From NCBI GenBank assembly GCA_913047395.1, contig CAJWUF010000003.1:1-44412 (forward strand): DNA of 44,412 bases. The letters are read 5' to 3'. Below are positions 19,699 through 27,997 of the stretch, in pieces. Each line of letters begins with the position of its first letter. The first letter of the stretch is position 1. This stretch comes from an uncultured cyanobacterium (GTDB lineage Bacteria > Cyanobacteriota > Cyanobacteriia > PCC-6307 > Cyanobiaceae). The notes beneath the pieces were generated by a model, which searched no databases, had not been told where the DNA came from, and was given only the letters and a program-made list of their open reading frames with translations. Position numbers and translations under genes: made by a program.

Positions 19699-20160
19699 AT
19701 GCCTCTAGTGCTTTCTGGTCGGGGGTTTCGCCGTGACCTGGAGGCATGCGGGTGTCTGGCCATGTTTGTTCCTCTTGAAGGTGGCACCGAAACCCGTTTG
19801 CTTCGCCGACTTAGGGCCGCTGGATACCGTACCCAGCTCAGTTCAGCTCGTGGGCTTGGGGATCCGGAGGTTTTTCTGTTTCAGATTCACGGTATTCGGC
19901 CTCCCCATCTCGGGCATCAGAGCGTTGGGCGCAATGGAGCTGTAGGTGAGGTTCAGCAGGTCATGCCTCAGTTGGGCGAATTATTTGTAGGTAGTGCTCC
20001 TGTGGTGCTTTGGCTTTTGGAGGGGCAGGTGCTCTCGAGATCCGAGCTCCTGGCACTTTGTGATATCTGTAAGCGTGAGCCGCGTTTGCGGGTAGTTGTT
20101 GAGATGGGTGGTGCTCGCAGTCTCCACTGGCAGCCGATGAATACTTTGCTTGAGGCCTGA
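19699..20160 (+). CDS. ndhN: NAD(P)H-quinone oxidoreductase subunit N
   Basis: Subunit specific to cyanobacterial and chloroplast NDH-1, which moves electrons from ferredoxin to plastoquinone in cyclic flow and respiration at the thylakoid. The 153 residues match the family over their whole length: [19 protein letters not shown] in the N-terminal third, [20 protein letters not shown] in the middle, and [15 protein letters not shown] near the end. It is peripheral, with no membrane segment. ldpA begins about 20 nt later on the same strand, so they may be cotranscribed. Confidence 0.93.
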   Translation: MPLVLSGRGFRRDLEACGCLAMFVPLEGGTETRLLRRLRAAGYRTQLSSARGLGDPEVFLFQIHGIRPPHLGHQSVGRNGAVGEVQQVMPQLGELFVGSAPVVLWLLEGQVLSRSELLALCDICKREPRLRVVVEMGGARSLHWQPMNTLLEA

Positions 20161-20180
20161 ACGCTATTCCTGTTGGTTCT

Positions 20181-21212
20181 TTGCAGCAGAGCGCTTTAAG
20201 CAGTGAGCTTGCCTTGACCAGTGGGTCTTGGGTGAAATTGATCTGTGGTGCTAGTAATCAAGATCTGCTTGCCATAACTGACCTTTGTGCGGTTTTTGCA
20301 GCTGCAGGTGTTCACTGTGTTGATGTAGCGGCAGATGCTGCCGTGGTCAGAGCAGCTCGTAAGGGGCTTGACTGGGCGCAATCGCGGGGTGGAATTAGGC
20401 CATCGCTGATGGTGAGCATCAGCGATGGCAAGGATGCCCATTTCCGCAAGGCTTGGTTTGATCCTGCGTGTTGTCCAATTGATTGTTTGCGCCCTTGTCG
20501 GCATGTCTGTCCAGCTGAGGCTATTGGTGAGCAAGGGGGGATTCAGCTAAGTCGTTGTTATGGCTGTGGAAGATGTTTGCCGACTTGTCCTCTAGGCCTT
20601 ATTGATGAACATGATCAGCGTCTTGAATTAAAAGACCTTGGTCATCTATTGGTCTCTGTCCGTCCAGACGCTGTGGAGATTCATACTGCTCCTGGGCGGG
20701 CCGAGGCTTTTGAATCCACTGTTGCGGCGGTGATTGCGGCTCAGGTGCCTTTGCAATGGATGGGAGTGAGTTGCGGCCTTGAAGGGCATGGCCTCACGGT
20801 TGAGGCTTTGGCGAGTGAGTTGTGGCAGCGGCACGGTTGCCTAAGGCGTTTTGGGCAGCGACCCCTCTGGCAGCTTGATGGCCGCCCCATGAGCGGCGAT
20901 GTGGGTCCAGGCACGGCTCGGGTCGCTGTGGCGCTTTGGCGGGAGCTTTTGCCATGGGCTCCGCCTGGTCCGCTACAACTGGCGGGAGGTACAAATTCCC
21001 ATACGATTAGATATCTATCAGGCGATAATGGCCCGGCAGGGATTGCCTTCGGAGGCATCGCTCGCAAGCTCTTGCAGCCCTGGTTGCTCGAGGCACAGGC
21101 CCGGCATGTGAGTTTGAGGGAATGGCCAGAGGGTTGGCACGCTGCTCTTGCTCAGGCTAAGAAGTTGGTTGGTCCATGGCTATTGCGTCAGCCTGGGTCT
21201 CAATCCTGCTAG
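20181..21212 (+). CDS. ldpA: LdpA-like iron-sulfur protein (light-dependent period)
   Basis: LdpA in Synechococcus elongatus is an iron-sulfur protein that tunes circadian period to light through redox state. This 343-residue protein has two clustered cysteine motifs at about residues 95-145: CCPIDCLRPCRHVCP, and CYGCGRCLPTCPLG, the second of bacterial ferredoxin type. The C-terminal half is the LdpA-specific domain ending before LLRQPGSQSC. No ATG is available near the N-terminus; TTG at 20181 is the likely start, 20 nt after ndhN. Whether the clock role holds in this organism is inference; many Prochlorococcus clocks lack KaiA. Confidence 0.85.
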   Translation: MQQSALSSELALTSGSWVKLICGASNQDLLAITDLCAVFAAAGVHCVDVAADAAVVRAARKGLDWAQSRGGIRPSLMVSISDGKDAHFRKAWFDPACCPIDCLRPCRHVCPAEAIGEQGGIQLSRCYGCGRCLPTCPLGLIDEHDQRLELKDLGHLLVSVRPDAVEIHTAPGRAEAFESTVAAVIAAQVPLQWMGVSCGLEGHGLTVEALASELWQRHGCLRRFGQRPLWQLDGRPMSGDVGPGTARVAVALWRELLPWAPPGPLQLAGGTNSHTIRYLSGDNGPAGIAFGGIARKLLQPWLLEAQARHVSLREWPEGWHAALAQAKKLVGPWLLRQPGSQSC

Positions 21213-21222
21213 ATAGGCGGGT

Positions 21223-22896
21223 ATGGCTACCACCTCTGCATGGTGGTGGCTGAAGGCCATGAAGCCAAAACGTATTACCGATGATCTAGATCGCTTGCTG
21301 GAGTTGTTGCCTCCTGCGGTTCAGCAGGCTTTGGCTACAACTGAGAGCCGAGAGCAGTTGCTTGAGGTGGTGTTGGATCTCGGCAGAGTGCCAGAAGCTC
21401 GTTATCCGGGGCGAGCGCTGGCTTTAGGAGATCAGTGTCTTACTCGACACGACTTGCAAGCCACCGTTGATCGGTTGGGGCAGTTCGGTGCTGATAACCG
21501 CGCTGGTATTGAACGAACCCTGCATCGAATCAGTGCTATTCGCAATCGCCAGCGAGATGTAGTGGGTCTCACCTGCCGTGTGGGAAGGGCCGTTTTTGGC
21601 ACAGTGGAGATGGTGAGGGATTTACTTGATAGTGGTCAATCGCTGTTGCTGATGGGGCGACCTGGAGTGGGTAAGACCACGGCGCTGCGTGAGATTGCCA
21701 GGGTTCTTGCTGATGACCTGCAGCGAAGGGTTGTGGTGATTGACACCAGTAACGAGATTGCTGGGGATGGGGATATTCCCCATCCCGCTATTGGACGGGC
21801 TAGGCGCATGCAGGTTGCCCTGCCTGAGCATCAACATCAGGTCATGATTGAGGCGGTGGAAAACCACATGCCGGAAGTCATCGTGATTGATGAGATCGGC
21901 ACGGAATTAGAGGCCTTGGCTGCGCGCACTATCGCCGAAAGGGGGGTGCAGCTTGTGGCTACTGCCCATGGCAATGCTTTGGCTAATTTGATTAAGAATC
22001 CAACCCTCAGTGACCTTGTTGGCGGGATTCAGTCCGTCACTCTCGGAGATGACGAAGCACGGCGGCGACGCACGCAGAAAACTGTGCTTGAGAGAGCTGC
22101 GGAGCCGACATTTCCAGTGGCAGTTGAAATGAATTCGCGCCATCGCTGGTCGATTCATGCCGATGTAGCTGCCACTGTTGATCTATTGCTGCGCGGACAG
22201 TCGCCTCGCCCTCAGTTGCGTGAGCTGGGTTCAGATGGATCGGTGCGGCTGGTGGATGCCGAGCCGAGTTGCGCTCTTTCACCTCGTACTCGTCCTGCTC
22301 TGGCGGCTATCCCTCTACCTGATCCCAAGGCACCTTCTGCTCGTGTTGCTTCACCTGCTCAAAAATCTGCTGCCCCAGTTGAGCGATCTGATCAAGGAGG
22401 TTTGCAGGTGCTCTGTTGTGGGATCACTCCCCAGCTTGTGGATGAAGCCATTCGTCGTCATGGCTGGCCCGCTCGTTGGGTAGATGATCTAAATGATGCA
22501 GATGTTGTGCTCAGTATCCGTCAGGGACTTGGTCAGCAGCCGGCTTTGAGGCGTCAGGCTCGTGACTCTCGTGTGCCGATCCTTGTTATTAAGTCCGATA
22601 CCTTGCCGCAGGTAGAGCGTGCCTTGGAGCGATTACTGGCACGCCGCTCTGGCTCGCAGGATCCGCCTCTCCCTTCAGGTTCTAAGGCGGGCGATCGGGA
22701 GGATGCTCTGGCTGCACTTGAGGAGTGCCGGTTAGCAGTGGAAAAGGTAGTGCTGCCCCTTGGAAGGCCGGTCGAGCTATTGCCTCGCAGTGAGCAGGTA
22801 CGTCAGATGCAAGTTGATTTGGTGACGCGTTATCGCCTGCGCAGTGATGTTTTTGGCCAGGCAGATCAACAGCGATTGCGGGTTTATCCCCCTTGA
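21223..22896 (+). CDS. Ycf45-like AAA ATPase with R3H-type C-terminal domain
   Basis: Conserved cyanobacterial and plastid P-loop ATPase related to stage III sporulation protein AA; its role is unknown, possibly nucleic acid binding. The 557 residues show Walker A GRPGVGKT at 145-152, Walker [14 protein letters not shown] near 225, and the sensor-like VATAHGN. A Pro/Ala-rich linker lies at about 350-390, and a C-terminal segment (around 500-557) resembles the R3H single-strand nucleic acid binding domain: [20 protein letters not shown]. The ATG at 21223 begins a short extension; [10 protein letters not shown] at residue 13 may be an alternative start. It follows ldpA after 10 nt. Confidence 0.85.
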   Translation: MATTSAWWWLKAMKPKRITDDLDRLLELLPPAVQQALATTESREQLLEVVLDLGRVPEARYPGRALALGDQCLTRHDLQATVDRLGQFGADNRAGIERTLHRISAIRNRQRDVVGLTCRVGRAVFGTVEMVRDLLDSGQSLLLMGRPGVGKTTALREIARVLADDLQRRVVVIDTSNEIAGDGDIPHPAIGRARRMQVALPEHQHQVMIEAVENHMPEVIVIDEIGTELEALAARTIAERGVQLVATAHGNALANLIKNPTLSDLVGGIQSVTLGDDEARRRRTQKTVLERAAEPTFPVAVEMNSRHRWSIHADVAATVDLLLRGQSPRPQLRELGSDGSVRLVDAEPSCALSPRTRPALAAIPLPDPKAPSARVASPAQKSAAPVERSDQGGLQVLCCGITPQLVDEAIRRHGWPARWVDDLNDADVVLSIRQGLGQQPALRRQARDSRVPILVIKSDTLPQVERALERLLARRSGSQDPPLPSGSKAGDREDALAALEECRLAVEKVVLPLGRPVELLPRSEQVRQMQVDLVTRYRLRSDVFGQADQQRLRVYPP

Positions 22897-23000
22897 ATTC
22901 GACTCGCTTTATCAGCATGCATTGACGAAGGACACTCTGCTGTGAGTAACTATTTGGATTCCAGTGAAGTCAACTCTTTGAGGCTGATGAACTGGATCAA

Positions 23001-23072
23001 TGGGCCGTGGCCAAGTGGTAAGGCAGCGGGTTTTGGTCTCGCTATTCCTAGGTTCGAATCCTAGCGGCCCAG
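23001..23072 (+). tRNA. tRNA-Gln (anticodon UUG)
   Basis: The 72-nt cloverleaf starts with acceptor TGGGCCG, pairing with CGGCCCA, with discriminator G. The D arm is GGCCAAGTGGTAAGGC. The anticodon arm GCGGG/CTCGC carries loop TTTTGGT, anticodon UUG, and the T arm is CTAGGTTCGAATCCTAG. The U1-A72 acceptor pair is typical of glutamine tRNA. No CCA is encoded. The HAD-family gene begins about 15 nt downstream, so that gene may share the tRNA transcript. Confidence 0.96.
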
Positions 23073-23087
23073 TTTTTCAAGACTTTG

Positions 23088-23864
23088 GTGAATTCTCGCC
23101 CTTTGTTGGTTTTCGATTTCGATGGGGTCATCATCGATGGGATGGGCGAGTACTGGTGGAGTGCGCGCCAAGCTTGTATGGAGCTAGTGGGTGGAGACTT
23201 TGGTCCTGAACCGTTGCCTGAGTTGGTTCCTGAAGCTTTTCGCTTGCTTAGGCCCTGGATCCATCAAGGTTGGGAGATGGTGCTGCTAGCTGCAGAACTG
23301 TTGCGCTCTGATGGGCCCTTGCTGCAGCGGGGAGTCAAGGCTTTCTCGGCGGATTACCCCTTGCGATCTCAGCAGGCTTTGGAGGTCTGGGGGTGGCGAC
23401 CAGCTCAGTTGCAGGAAGCCTTGGAGCATGTGCGGCGTAGGGCGGTGGCTTCCGATCGGTTGGTTTGGTTGGCGCTCCACCGCCCTTTCCCTGGTGTGGT
23501 TGAGCGCCTGGGTCGCCTTCAAGATGAAGGGGTCGACTGGGCGGTTCTCACGACTAAGGGGGCCGAGTTCACGGCTGAGCTGTTGAATTGCTTTCAACTC
23601 ATGCCAAAAGGGCTATATGGCCATGAGTCTGGTAGCAAGCCTGAGGTGCTGTTGCGATTAGTCGCGGAGCGACCTCTTCGCGGTTTCGTGGAGGACCGTC
23701 GCGCCACCCTCGAGACGGTCCTCTCTACGCCCGGACTGTCCTCTTTGCCTTGTTATTTGGCGAGCTGGGGTTATCTCAAGCCAGAGGATTGTTTTGCTCT
23801 GCCCATGGGCATTCGCTTGCTGGAGCCAGAAGCCTTGGCGGCACCCTTGGCGAGCTGGCCTTGA
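23088..23864 (+). CDS. HAD-superfamily hydrolase-like protein
   Basis: Predicted cytoplasmic phosphatase-type enzyme of unknown substrate. The N-terminal motif I is VFDFDGVIIDGMGEYWW (nucleophile Asp at about residue 9). Motif II is in VDWAVLTTKGAEF, and a lysine is in HESGSKPEVLLRL. Motif III is weak: FVEDRRATLETVL stands where GD..D is usual. The start is ambiguous: TTG at 23085 or GTG at 23088, both without a clear ribosome binding site and 12-15 nt after the tRNA-Gln gene. The length of 258 fits the family. A gap of about 150 nt with a LexA-like box separates it from recA. Confidence 0.75.
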   Translation: MNSRPLLVFDFDGVIIDGMGEYWWSARQACMELVGGDFGPEPLPELVPEAFRLLRPWIHQGWEMVLLAAELLRSDGPLLQRGVKAFSADYPLRSQQALEVWGWRPAQLQEALEHVRRRAVASDRLVWLALHRPFPGVVERLGRLQDEGVDWAVLTTKGAEFTAELLNCFQLMPKGLYGHESGSKPEVLLRLVAERPLRGFVEDRRATLETVLSTPGLSSLPCYLASWGYLKPEDCFALPMGIRLLEPEALAAPLASWP

Positions 23865-23872
23865 TCCGCTAG

Positions 23873-23886
23873 CGTACGCTTGTACT
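23873..23886 (+). promoter_or_regulatory. Candidate LexA (SOS) box upstream of recA
   Basis: The sequence GTACGCTTGTACT matches the cyanobacterial LexA consensus core GTAC-N4-GTAC followed by T, except for the purine expected just before it. It lies about 130 nt before the recA ATG, immediately after the HAD gene stop, where an operator for recA would be expected. No lexA gene is in the window. Confidence 0.6.
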
Positions 23887-24017
23887 ACCTGGGACGGTTT
23901 GTGGTTGTGGTGGCATTGGACCTTTTGGTTGGTGTCCGTCAGCTCTGCCGCAGTGCTTTTTGCTCCGTCTAGGCCAGCAGTCGCCGTTACCCGTGTTCTC
24001 CTTTATTCACCATTGCC

Positions 24018-25157
24018 ATGTCAGTTGACGTGAAAGTAGTCCAATCCTCTAGCCCTGGCTCCCGTCAGACTGAGCAACCTTCGGGAGAGCGTGATAAGGC
24101 TCTTAATTTGGTGCTTGGCCAGATCGAGCGTAATTTTGGCAAGGGTTCAATTATGCGTCTGGGGGATGCCTCTCGGATGCGGGTTGAGACCATCTCGACA
24201 GGAGCGCTAACCCTTGATCTTGCCCTTGGTGGCGGTTACCCGAAAGGTCGAGTTGTAGAGGTGTATGGACCGGAGAGTTCTGGTAAAACGACCCTCACTC
24301 TGCATGCCATCGCTGAGGTGCAGCGCCGTGGCGGCGTAGCGGCTTTTGTAGATGCCGAGCATGCGCTTGATCCGCTCTACGCAGCCTCTTTAGGAGTCGA
24401 TATAGAGAACCTACTGGTATCGCAGCCGGATACGGGGGAGATGGCTTTAGAGATTGTTGATCAGCTTGTTCGCTCAGCTGCTGTTGACATCGTCGTTGTG
24501 GATTCAGTTGCTGCGCTCACTCCCCGGGCTGAGATCGAAGGGGAGATGGGCGATTTGGCTGTAGGTAGCCAGGCTCGTCTGATGAGTCAGGCGATGCGCA
24601 AGATCACTGGCAATATCGGTAAATCAGGCTGCACCGTCATTTTCCTCAACCAGTTGCGCCTCAAGATTGGAGTCACATACGGCAATCCGGAGACCACTAC
24701 TGGTGGTAATGCTCTTAAGTTTTATGCCTCTGTACGGCTCGATATTCGTCGTATTCAGACGCTTAAGCGCGGCACAGAGGAATATGGCATCCGAGCCAAG
24801 GTGAAGGTGGCCAAGAACAAGGTTGCTCCTCCGTTCCGTATCGCTGAATTCGACATCCTTTTTGGTCGTGGAATTAGCACTCTGGGTTGTTTGCTTGATT
24901 TAGCGGAAGAAACCGGTGTCGTTACGCGCAAAGGCGCCTGGTATAGCTACGAGGGTGACAACATCGGTCAGGGACGTGATAACACGATTACTTGGCTTGA
25001 GCAGAATTCAGAAGCCAAGGAGCAGATTGAAGTTCTGGTACGCCAGAAACTCACTGAGGGGACTGAGGTGACTGCTAATTCCATGCGCCCTTTGGCGGCT
25101 GCAGCGCGCACCGCGTCTGCAAAGCCTGCTGTGAGTTCGGCGTCTGAAGCTGCCTAG
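24018..25157 (+). CDS. recA: Recombinase A
   Basis: Forms filaments on single-stranded DNA, promotes strand exchange and stimulates LexA self-cleavage. The 379 residues contain Walker [10 protein letters not shown] at 84-92, Walker [15 protein letters not shown] near 160, loop L1 around EGEMGD and L2 in [25 protein letters not shown] 30-residue Ser/Gln-rich N-terminal extension precedes the first domain, as in other marine cyanobacteria. The C-terminal tail is Ala-rich rather than strongly acidic. A LexA-like box lies upstream and a hairpin follows the stop codon. Confidence 0.98.
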   Translation: MSVDVKVVQSSSPGSRQTEQPSGERDKALNLVLGQIERNFGKGSIMRLGDASRMRVETISTGALTLDLALGGGYPKGRVVEVYGPESSGKTTLTLHAIAEVQRRGGVAAFVDAEHALDPLYAASLGVDIENLLVSQPDTGEMALEIVDQLVRSAAVDIVVVDSVAALTPRAEIEGEMGDLAVGSQARLMSQAMRKITGNIGKSGCTVIFLNQLRLKIGVTYGNPETTTGGNALKFYASVRLDIRRIQTLKRGTEEYGIRAKVKVAKNKVAPPFRIAEFDILFGRGISTLGCLLDLAEETGVVTRKGAWYSYEGDNIGQGRDNTITWLEQNSEAKEQIEVLVRQKLTEGTEVTANSMRPLAAAARTASAKPAVSSASEAA

Positions 25158-25176
25158 TTACGTTCCCCAAAATGAC

Positions 25177-25207
25177 AACCCAAGAAGCTCAAAGTAGTTC
25201 TTGGGTT
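25177..25207 (+). terminator. Hairpin after recA, probable terminator
   Basis: AACCCAAGAA at 25177-25186 pairs perfectly with TTCTTGGGTT at 25198-25207 across an 11-base loop. It begins about 20 nt after the recA stop. The T tract is short (TTTGTTGG), so efficiency is uncertain. It may also serve the convergent DUF2839-type gene. Confidence 0.6.
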
Positions 25208-25265
25208 TGTTGGTGAAGGCAGCGGCGGGGGATGGTTGTCGTGATCTTCTTTGAACCAGGTTTTG

Positions 25266-25505
25266 TTACCTGACATCAGAGGGGCCCCACCACCCTGCCG
25301 CTGGGCCCACAAAGCGTCCCACGATCCAATAAACCACCATCAATCCCATACCAATCCAGGCTCCACGGGTAGTGATTGCATAAAACTGATCTTTTTGCTT
25401 ATGGGTGATGGGAAGCCAGGCAAAGATCCTGGGGGAGTCATCTTTTTGGGATTTTGTTTGGCGTGGTGCCAGGCCCTGATCGGATCTACGTCGGGCTTCA
25501 CCCAT
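25266..25505 (-). CDS. Small membrane protein, DUF2839-type
   Basis: A 79-residue protein of a conserved cyanobacterial family. It starts MGEARRRSDQGLAPRQ, the family's recognisable N-terminus, then a basic and polar region. One hydrophobic segment (about residues 47-70: GAWIGMGLMVVYWIVGRFVG) is a likely membrane span. Function unknown. It is convergent with recA and lies about 40 nt downstream of the helicase-like gene's stop on the same strand. Confidence 0.8.
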   Translation of the reverse strand: MGEARRRSDQGLAPRQTKSQKDDSPRIFAWLPITHKQKDQFYAITTRGAWIGMGLMVVYWIVGRFVGPAAGWWGPSDVR

Positions 25506-25546
25506 GGCCGTCCTCGTTGGTGTTGGCTTGTTAAAGAGTAGTTCGC

Positions 25547-26992
25547 TTAATCCGGTAATAGGCGTTGCAGGGGTGTCCAGGGTTCGAGCGCACGTAGTAC
25601 GTGTTTACCCCAGCTTCGTCCCCTTATACGTCCATCGAGGATTGCAAGTCGTCCTTGACTTTTTCGGAGTGGATCTACCGCTGGAGCTAGCAGGCTTAGG
25701 GCTTCTGGTAAGAGAAGGTCGCGGAACCAGTCGCGACCCTGATGCTTCAGACATTCCACTCGTGCTGCAGTTAGAGGTGATTCCACGCTGGCTAGGGGCA
25801 GTAGAGCCACGATTATTTGTTCTGGCAGTGGCAGTTGTTCGTGGTGCTCAAGCCACCAGGCCCAGCGGCAACAGATGACCCCATTGGATTCCGGAGCGGT
25901 GGTTTCATGAACGACCCTTCGGCCAAATTCAGCTGCCAACTCACTGGTGAGTTGATGGCGGAGTTGTTGATCGTTCAGTAACACCACACTGATGTTTTTA
26001 CGCCCCAAGATCAGTCGTCGGCATTGATCAAGCAGATGCTCTGCATAGATTTCCGTATTTGGTAGTGGTTGTCGACGTGGCGCAAAAAGGGGTATTGGTT
26101 CTTGCAGGTTGGGTTCGCTCAATGTGGCCACAACTGTGGCGGGAAATTCTGCAGCGTCTAATTCAGCTCTAACGAGATCTTTGGGTTTTGATCCCGTCAG
26201 CAGGACAGTTGGTTGGTCTCGTAGTAAGCCAGGAAGATTTTGGAGAGGTTCGAGTGGTTCTAAATGCCATCTCCACTGCAGCAGTTTGTGATCGAGTTCG
26301 GCCCAGCTTGCCCAGAAACGGCTATCGGTTTTTAGTAGTGCAGGCCATGGTGATGGTGAGGGGCCTAGAAGTCTCATCAGGTCTTTGAGGGCCATGATTT
26401 CACTGCCATCTAGTCGCACCTGAGCATCAATGCGGGTGGCATGTGTAAATAAGCTGCGGCTTATTCGTTCGTGCAGCTGCATCAGAGAAGCGTCTGCAGA
26501 AGGGTGTGCTCGTCGTAATTGCTCCCAGTCGTGAGGTGTGATCGATAAGGCCATCGCAGCCCTAAGTCGAGTACTTAGGTGTTCAGCTTCTGGAATGATT
26601 AATTGCCTGGATTTGAGGTGCCCCTGCTGGTGCGCTTCAATCAGCTCAATCGGGTTCATCAGCCAGAGTTGATTCCCAGAAGGAGGAACGGCTCCTTCCC
26701 AGCAAGCGAGCTGGAAGCCTTCTGATTGCAGCAGTGGCAGCTCTACCTTCAACAGTCTCCGCCGCTGCTGCTCGGAAAGAATCAGCACTGCCTTATTTGT
26801 CTCTAGGCAGAGAGGAACAAGTAGAGCAAGCCACCAGAGGTCTTTGCTGCTTGGCTCGAGTTGGATCAGGGTGTGATCCTGGCGTCTCAGACTGCGGGCA
26901 ACGAGGCGGCTCAGTGTGAGGTGATGGGGCCAGGGTGAGGAGTGCCGCAGCAGTAGGTGCTTGAGCTGCTTATGAGTGCGGGCTTCCAGCAT
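25547..26992 (-). CDS. DinG/XPD-like helicase homologue with degraded ATPase motifs
   Basis: The 481-residue protein aligns by eye with DinG-type helicases. At the N-terminus the segment LVPLCLETNKAVLILSEQQ resembles the strand after a Walker A, but the preceding GxGKS is replaced by EPSSKDLWW. The DEAH position reads LIIPEAEHL. The C-terminal half has the second-lobe feature LGRKNISVVLLNDQQ and the DinG-like ending LDGRIRGRSWGKHVLRALEPW, with the usual QGxGRxxR motif VI degraded. It therefore probably lacks ATP-driven unwinding and may act as a structural or DNA-binding relative. It is divergent from tyrA; the 87-nt gap holds a dyad. The assignment rests on remembered motif patterns. Confidence 0.6.
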   Translation of the reverse strand: MLEARTHKQLKHLLLRHSSPWPHHLTLSRLVARSLRRQDHTLIQLEPSSKDLWWLALLVPLCLETNKAVLILSEQQRRRLLKVELPLLQSEGFQLACWEGAVPPSGNQLWLMNPIELIEAHQQGHLKSRQLIIPEAEHLSTRLRAAMALSITPHDWEQLRRAHPSADASLMQLHERISRSLFTHATRIDAQVRLDGSEIMALKDLMRLLGPSPSPWPALLKTDSRFWASWAELDHKLLQWRWHLEPLEPLQNLPGLLRDQPTVLLTGSKPKDLVRAELDAAEFPATVVATLSEPNLQEPIPLFAPRRQPLPNTEIYAEHLLDQCRRLILGRKNISVVLLNDQQLRHQLTSELAAEFGRRVVHETTAPESNGVICCRWAWWLEHHEQLPLPEQIIVALLPLASVESPLTAARVECLKHQGRDWFRDLLLPEALSLLAPAVDPLRKSQGRLAILDGRIRGRSWGKHVLRALEPWTPLQRLLPD

Positions 26993-27026
26993 TGGCAGAG
27001 CTTAGGAAGTCGTTAAGTAAGAGAAC

Positions 27027-27053
27027 GATCAATGTTGATCGACCGATCAACAT
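27027..27053. promoter_or_regulatory. Nested GATCAA/TTGATC dyads between the helicase-like gene and tyrA
   Basis: The element contains GATCAA-TG-TTGATC (27027-27040) and, sharing its right arm, ATGTTGATC-GACC-GATCAACAT (27032-27053, perfect 9-bp arms). It lies in the 87 nt between two divergent start codons (26992 and 27080), where an operator acting on both genes would lie. No regulator is known to me for this pattern. Confidence 0.5.
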
Positions 27054-27079
27054 GGAATGCAGGTGTGAGATCAGTAGGG

Positions 27080-27997
27080 ATGGAGCAGAACAAAAAGCCG
27101 TCAGCTTGCGTCGGAATCGTAGGGCTGGGTTTGATCGGTGGCTCCCTTGGGTTGGACCTACAGGCGCTTGGTTGGCAGGTGCACGGTCTGGTGCATCGCT
27201 CTAGTACTGCCGATCGAGCTCGTGCAAGGGGCCTGGCGCAGCAGGTGAGTACCGATATGGGAATCCTTGCGGATTGTGATCTGGTGATCTTGGCGCTGCC
27301 TTTGGCCCAGTTGCTTGATCCTGATCCGACTCTTCTTCAGTCCTTGCCTGCTGCTGCTGTAGTGACTGATGTGGGTTCAGTGAAGATGCCTGTTTTAGAA
27401 GTTTGGCGTGATCTTCATCCGCGATTTGTTGCTAGCCATCCGATGGCAGGTACCGCTGAAGCAGGTGTGGAAGCTGGGTTGAGAGGTTTGTTTGAGCATC
27501 GCCCTTGGGTGGCGACACCTGATAAGCAAACTGATCCTGAGGCGCTTGAGATAGTGCGTCGATTGGCAGTGTCTTTAGGCAGTCATTGGCTTACGGCGGA
27601 TGCGGCGAATCATGATCAGGCGGTGGCATTGATTTCCCATCTCCCAGTGCTGGTTAGTGCTGCGTTGTTGCGGACAGTAGGGGAAGAGCATGACCCTGCT
27701 GTGGCTGAACTGGCTCGGCTGCTTTCTTCTAGTGGCTTTGCTGATACCACCAGGGTTGGAGGGGGTAATCCTCAGTTAGGGACAGCTATGGCTGCGACTA
27801 ACACTGAGGCGATACTGCGTGGATTGGCTGCCTATCGCTGGAGCTTGGAGCAGCTTGAGGCGGCTGTGATGGAGGGAAGTTGGTCTCAATTACAGGTTGA
27901 ACTGGAACGTACCCAGGCACTACGGCGTAGTTTTTTGATTGATCCCGGTGACGACTTCAAGCCGCCACACGCAGCTGATTCCCCCGCTGAGCCATGA
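27080..27997 (+). CDS. tyrA: Prephenate/arogenate dehydrogenase
   Basis: NAD(P)-dependent enzyme of tyrosine synthesis; cyanobacterial members generally use arogenate with NADP. The nucleotide-binding motif GLGLIGGSLG is at about residues 14-23. The catalytic His region is ASHPMAGTAEAGVEAG, followed by ALISHLPVLVSAALL and SSSGFADTTRVGGGNPQLG. From the ATG at 27080 it has 305 residues; an ATG at 27032 lies inside the dyad and is less likely. Its 3' end overlaps the convergent crtD by 41 nt. Confidence 0.93.
   Translation: MEQNKKPSACVGIVGLGLIGGSLGLDLQALGWQVHGLVHRSSTADRARARGLAQQVSTDMGILADCDLVILALPLAQLLDPDPTLLQSLPAAAVVTDVGSVKMPVLEVWRDLHPRFVASHPMAGTAEAGVEAGLRGLFEHRPWVATPDKQTDPEALEIVRRLAVSLGSHWLTADAANHDQAVALISHLPVLVSAALLRTVGEEHDPAVAELARLLSSSGFADTTRVGGGNPQLGTAMAATNTEAILRGLAAYRWSLEQLEAAVMEGSWSQLQVELERTQALRRSFLIDPGDDFKPPHAADSPAEP

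Noticed and set aside
19418-19708. Possible gene between rplC and ndhN
   Set aside because: Composition looks random, there is no ribosome binding site, and it runs into the ndhN start; the region is better explained as a divergent promoter.
23000-23209. Rightward frame starting in tRNA-Gln
   Set aside because: It translates the tRNA itself and then overlaps the HAD gene in another frame.
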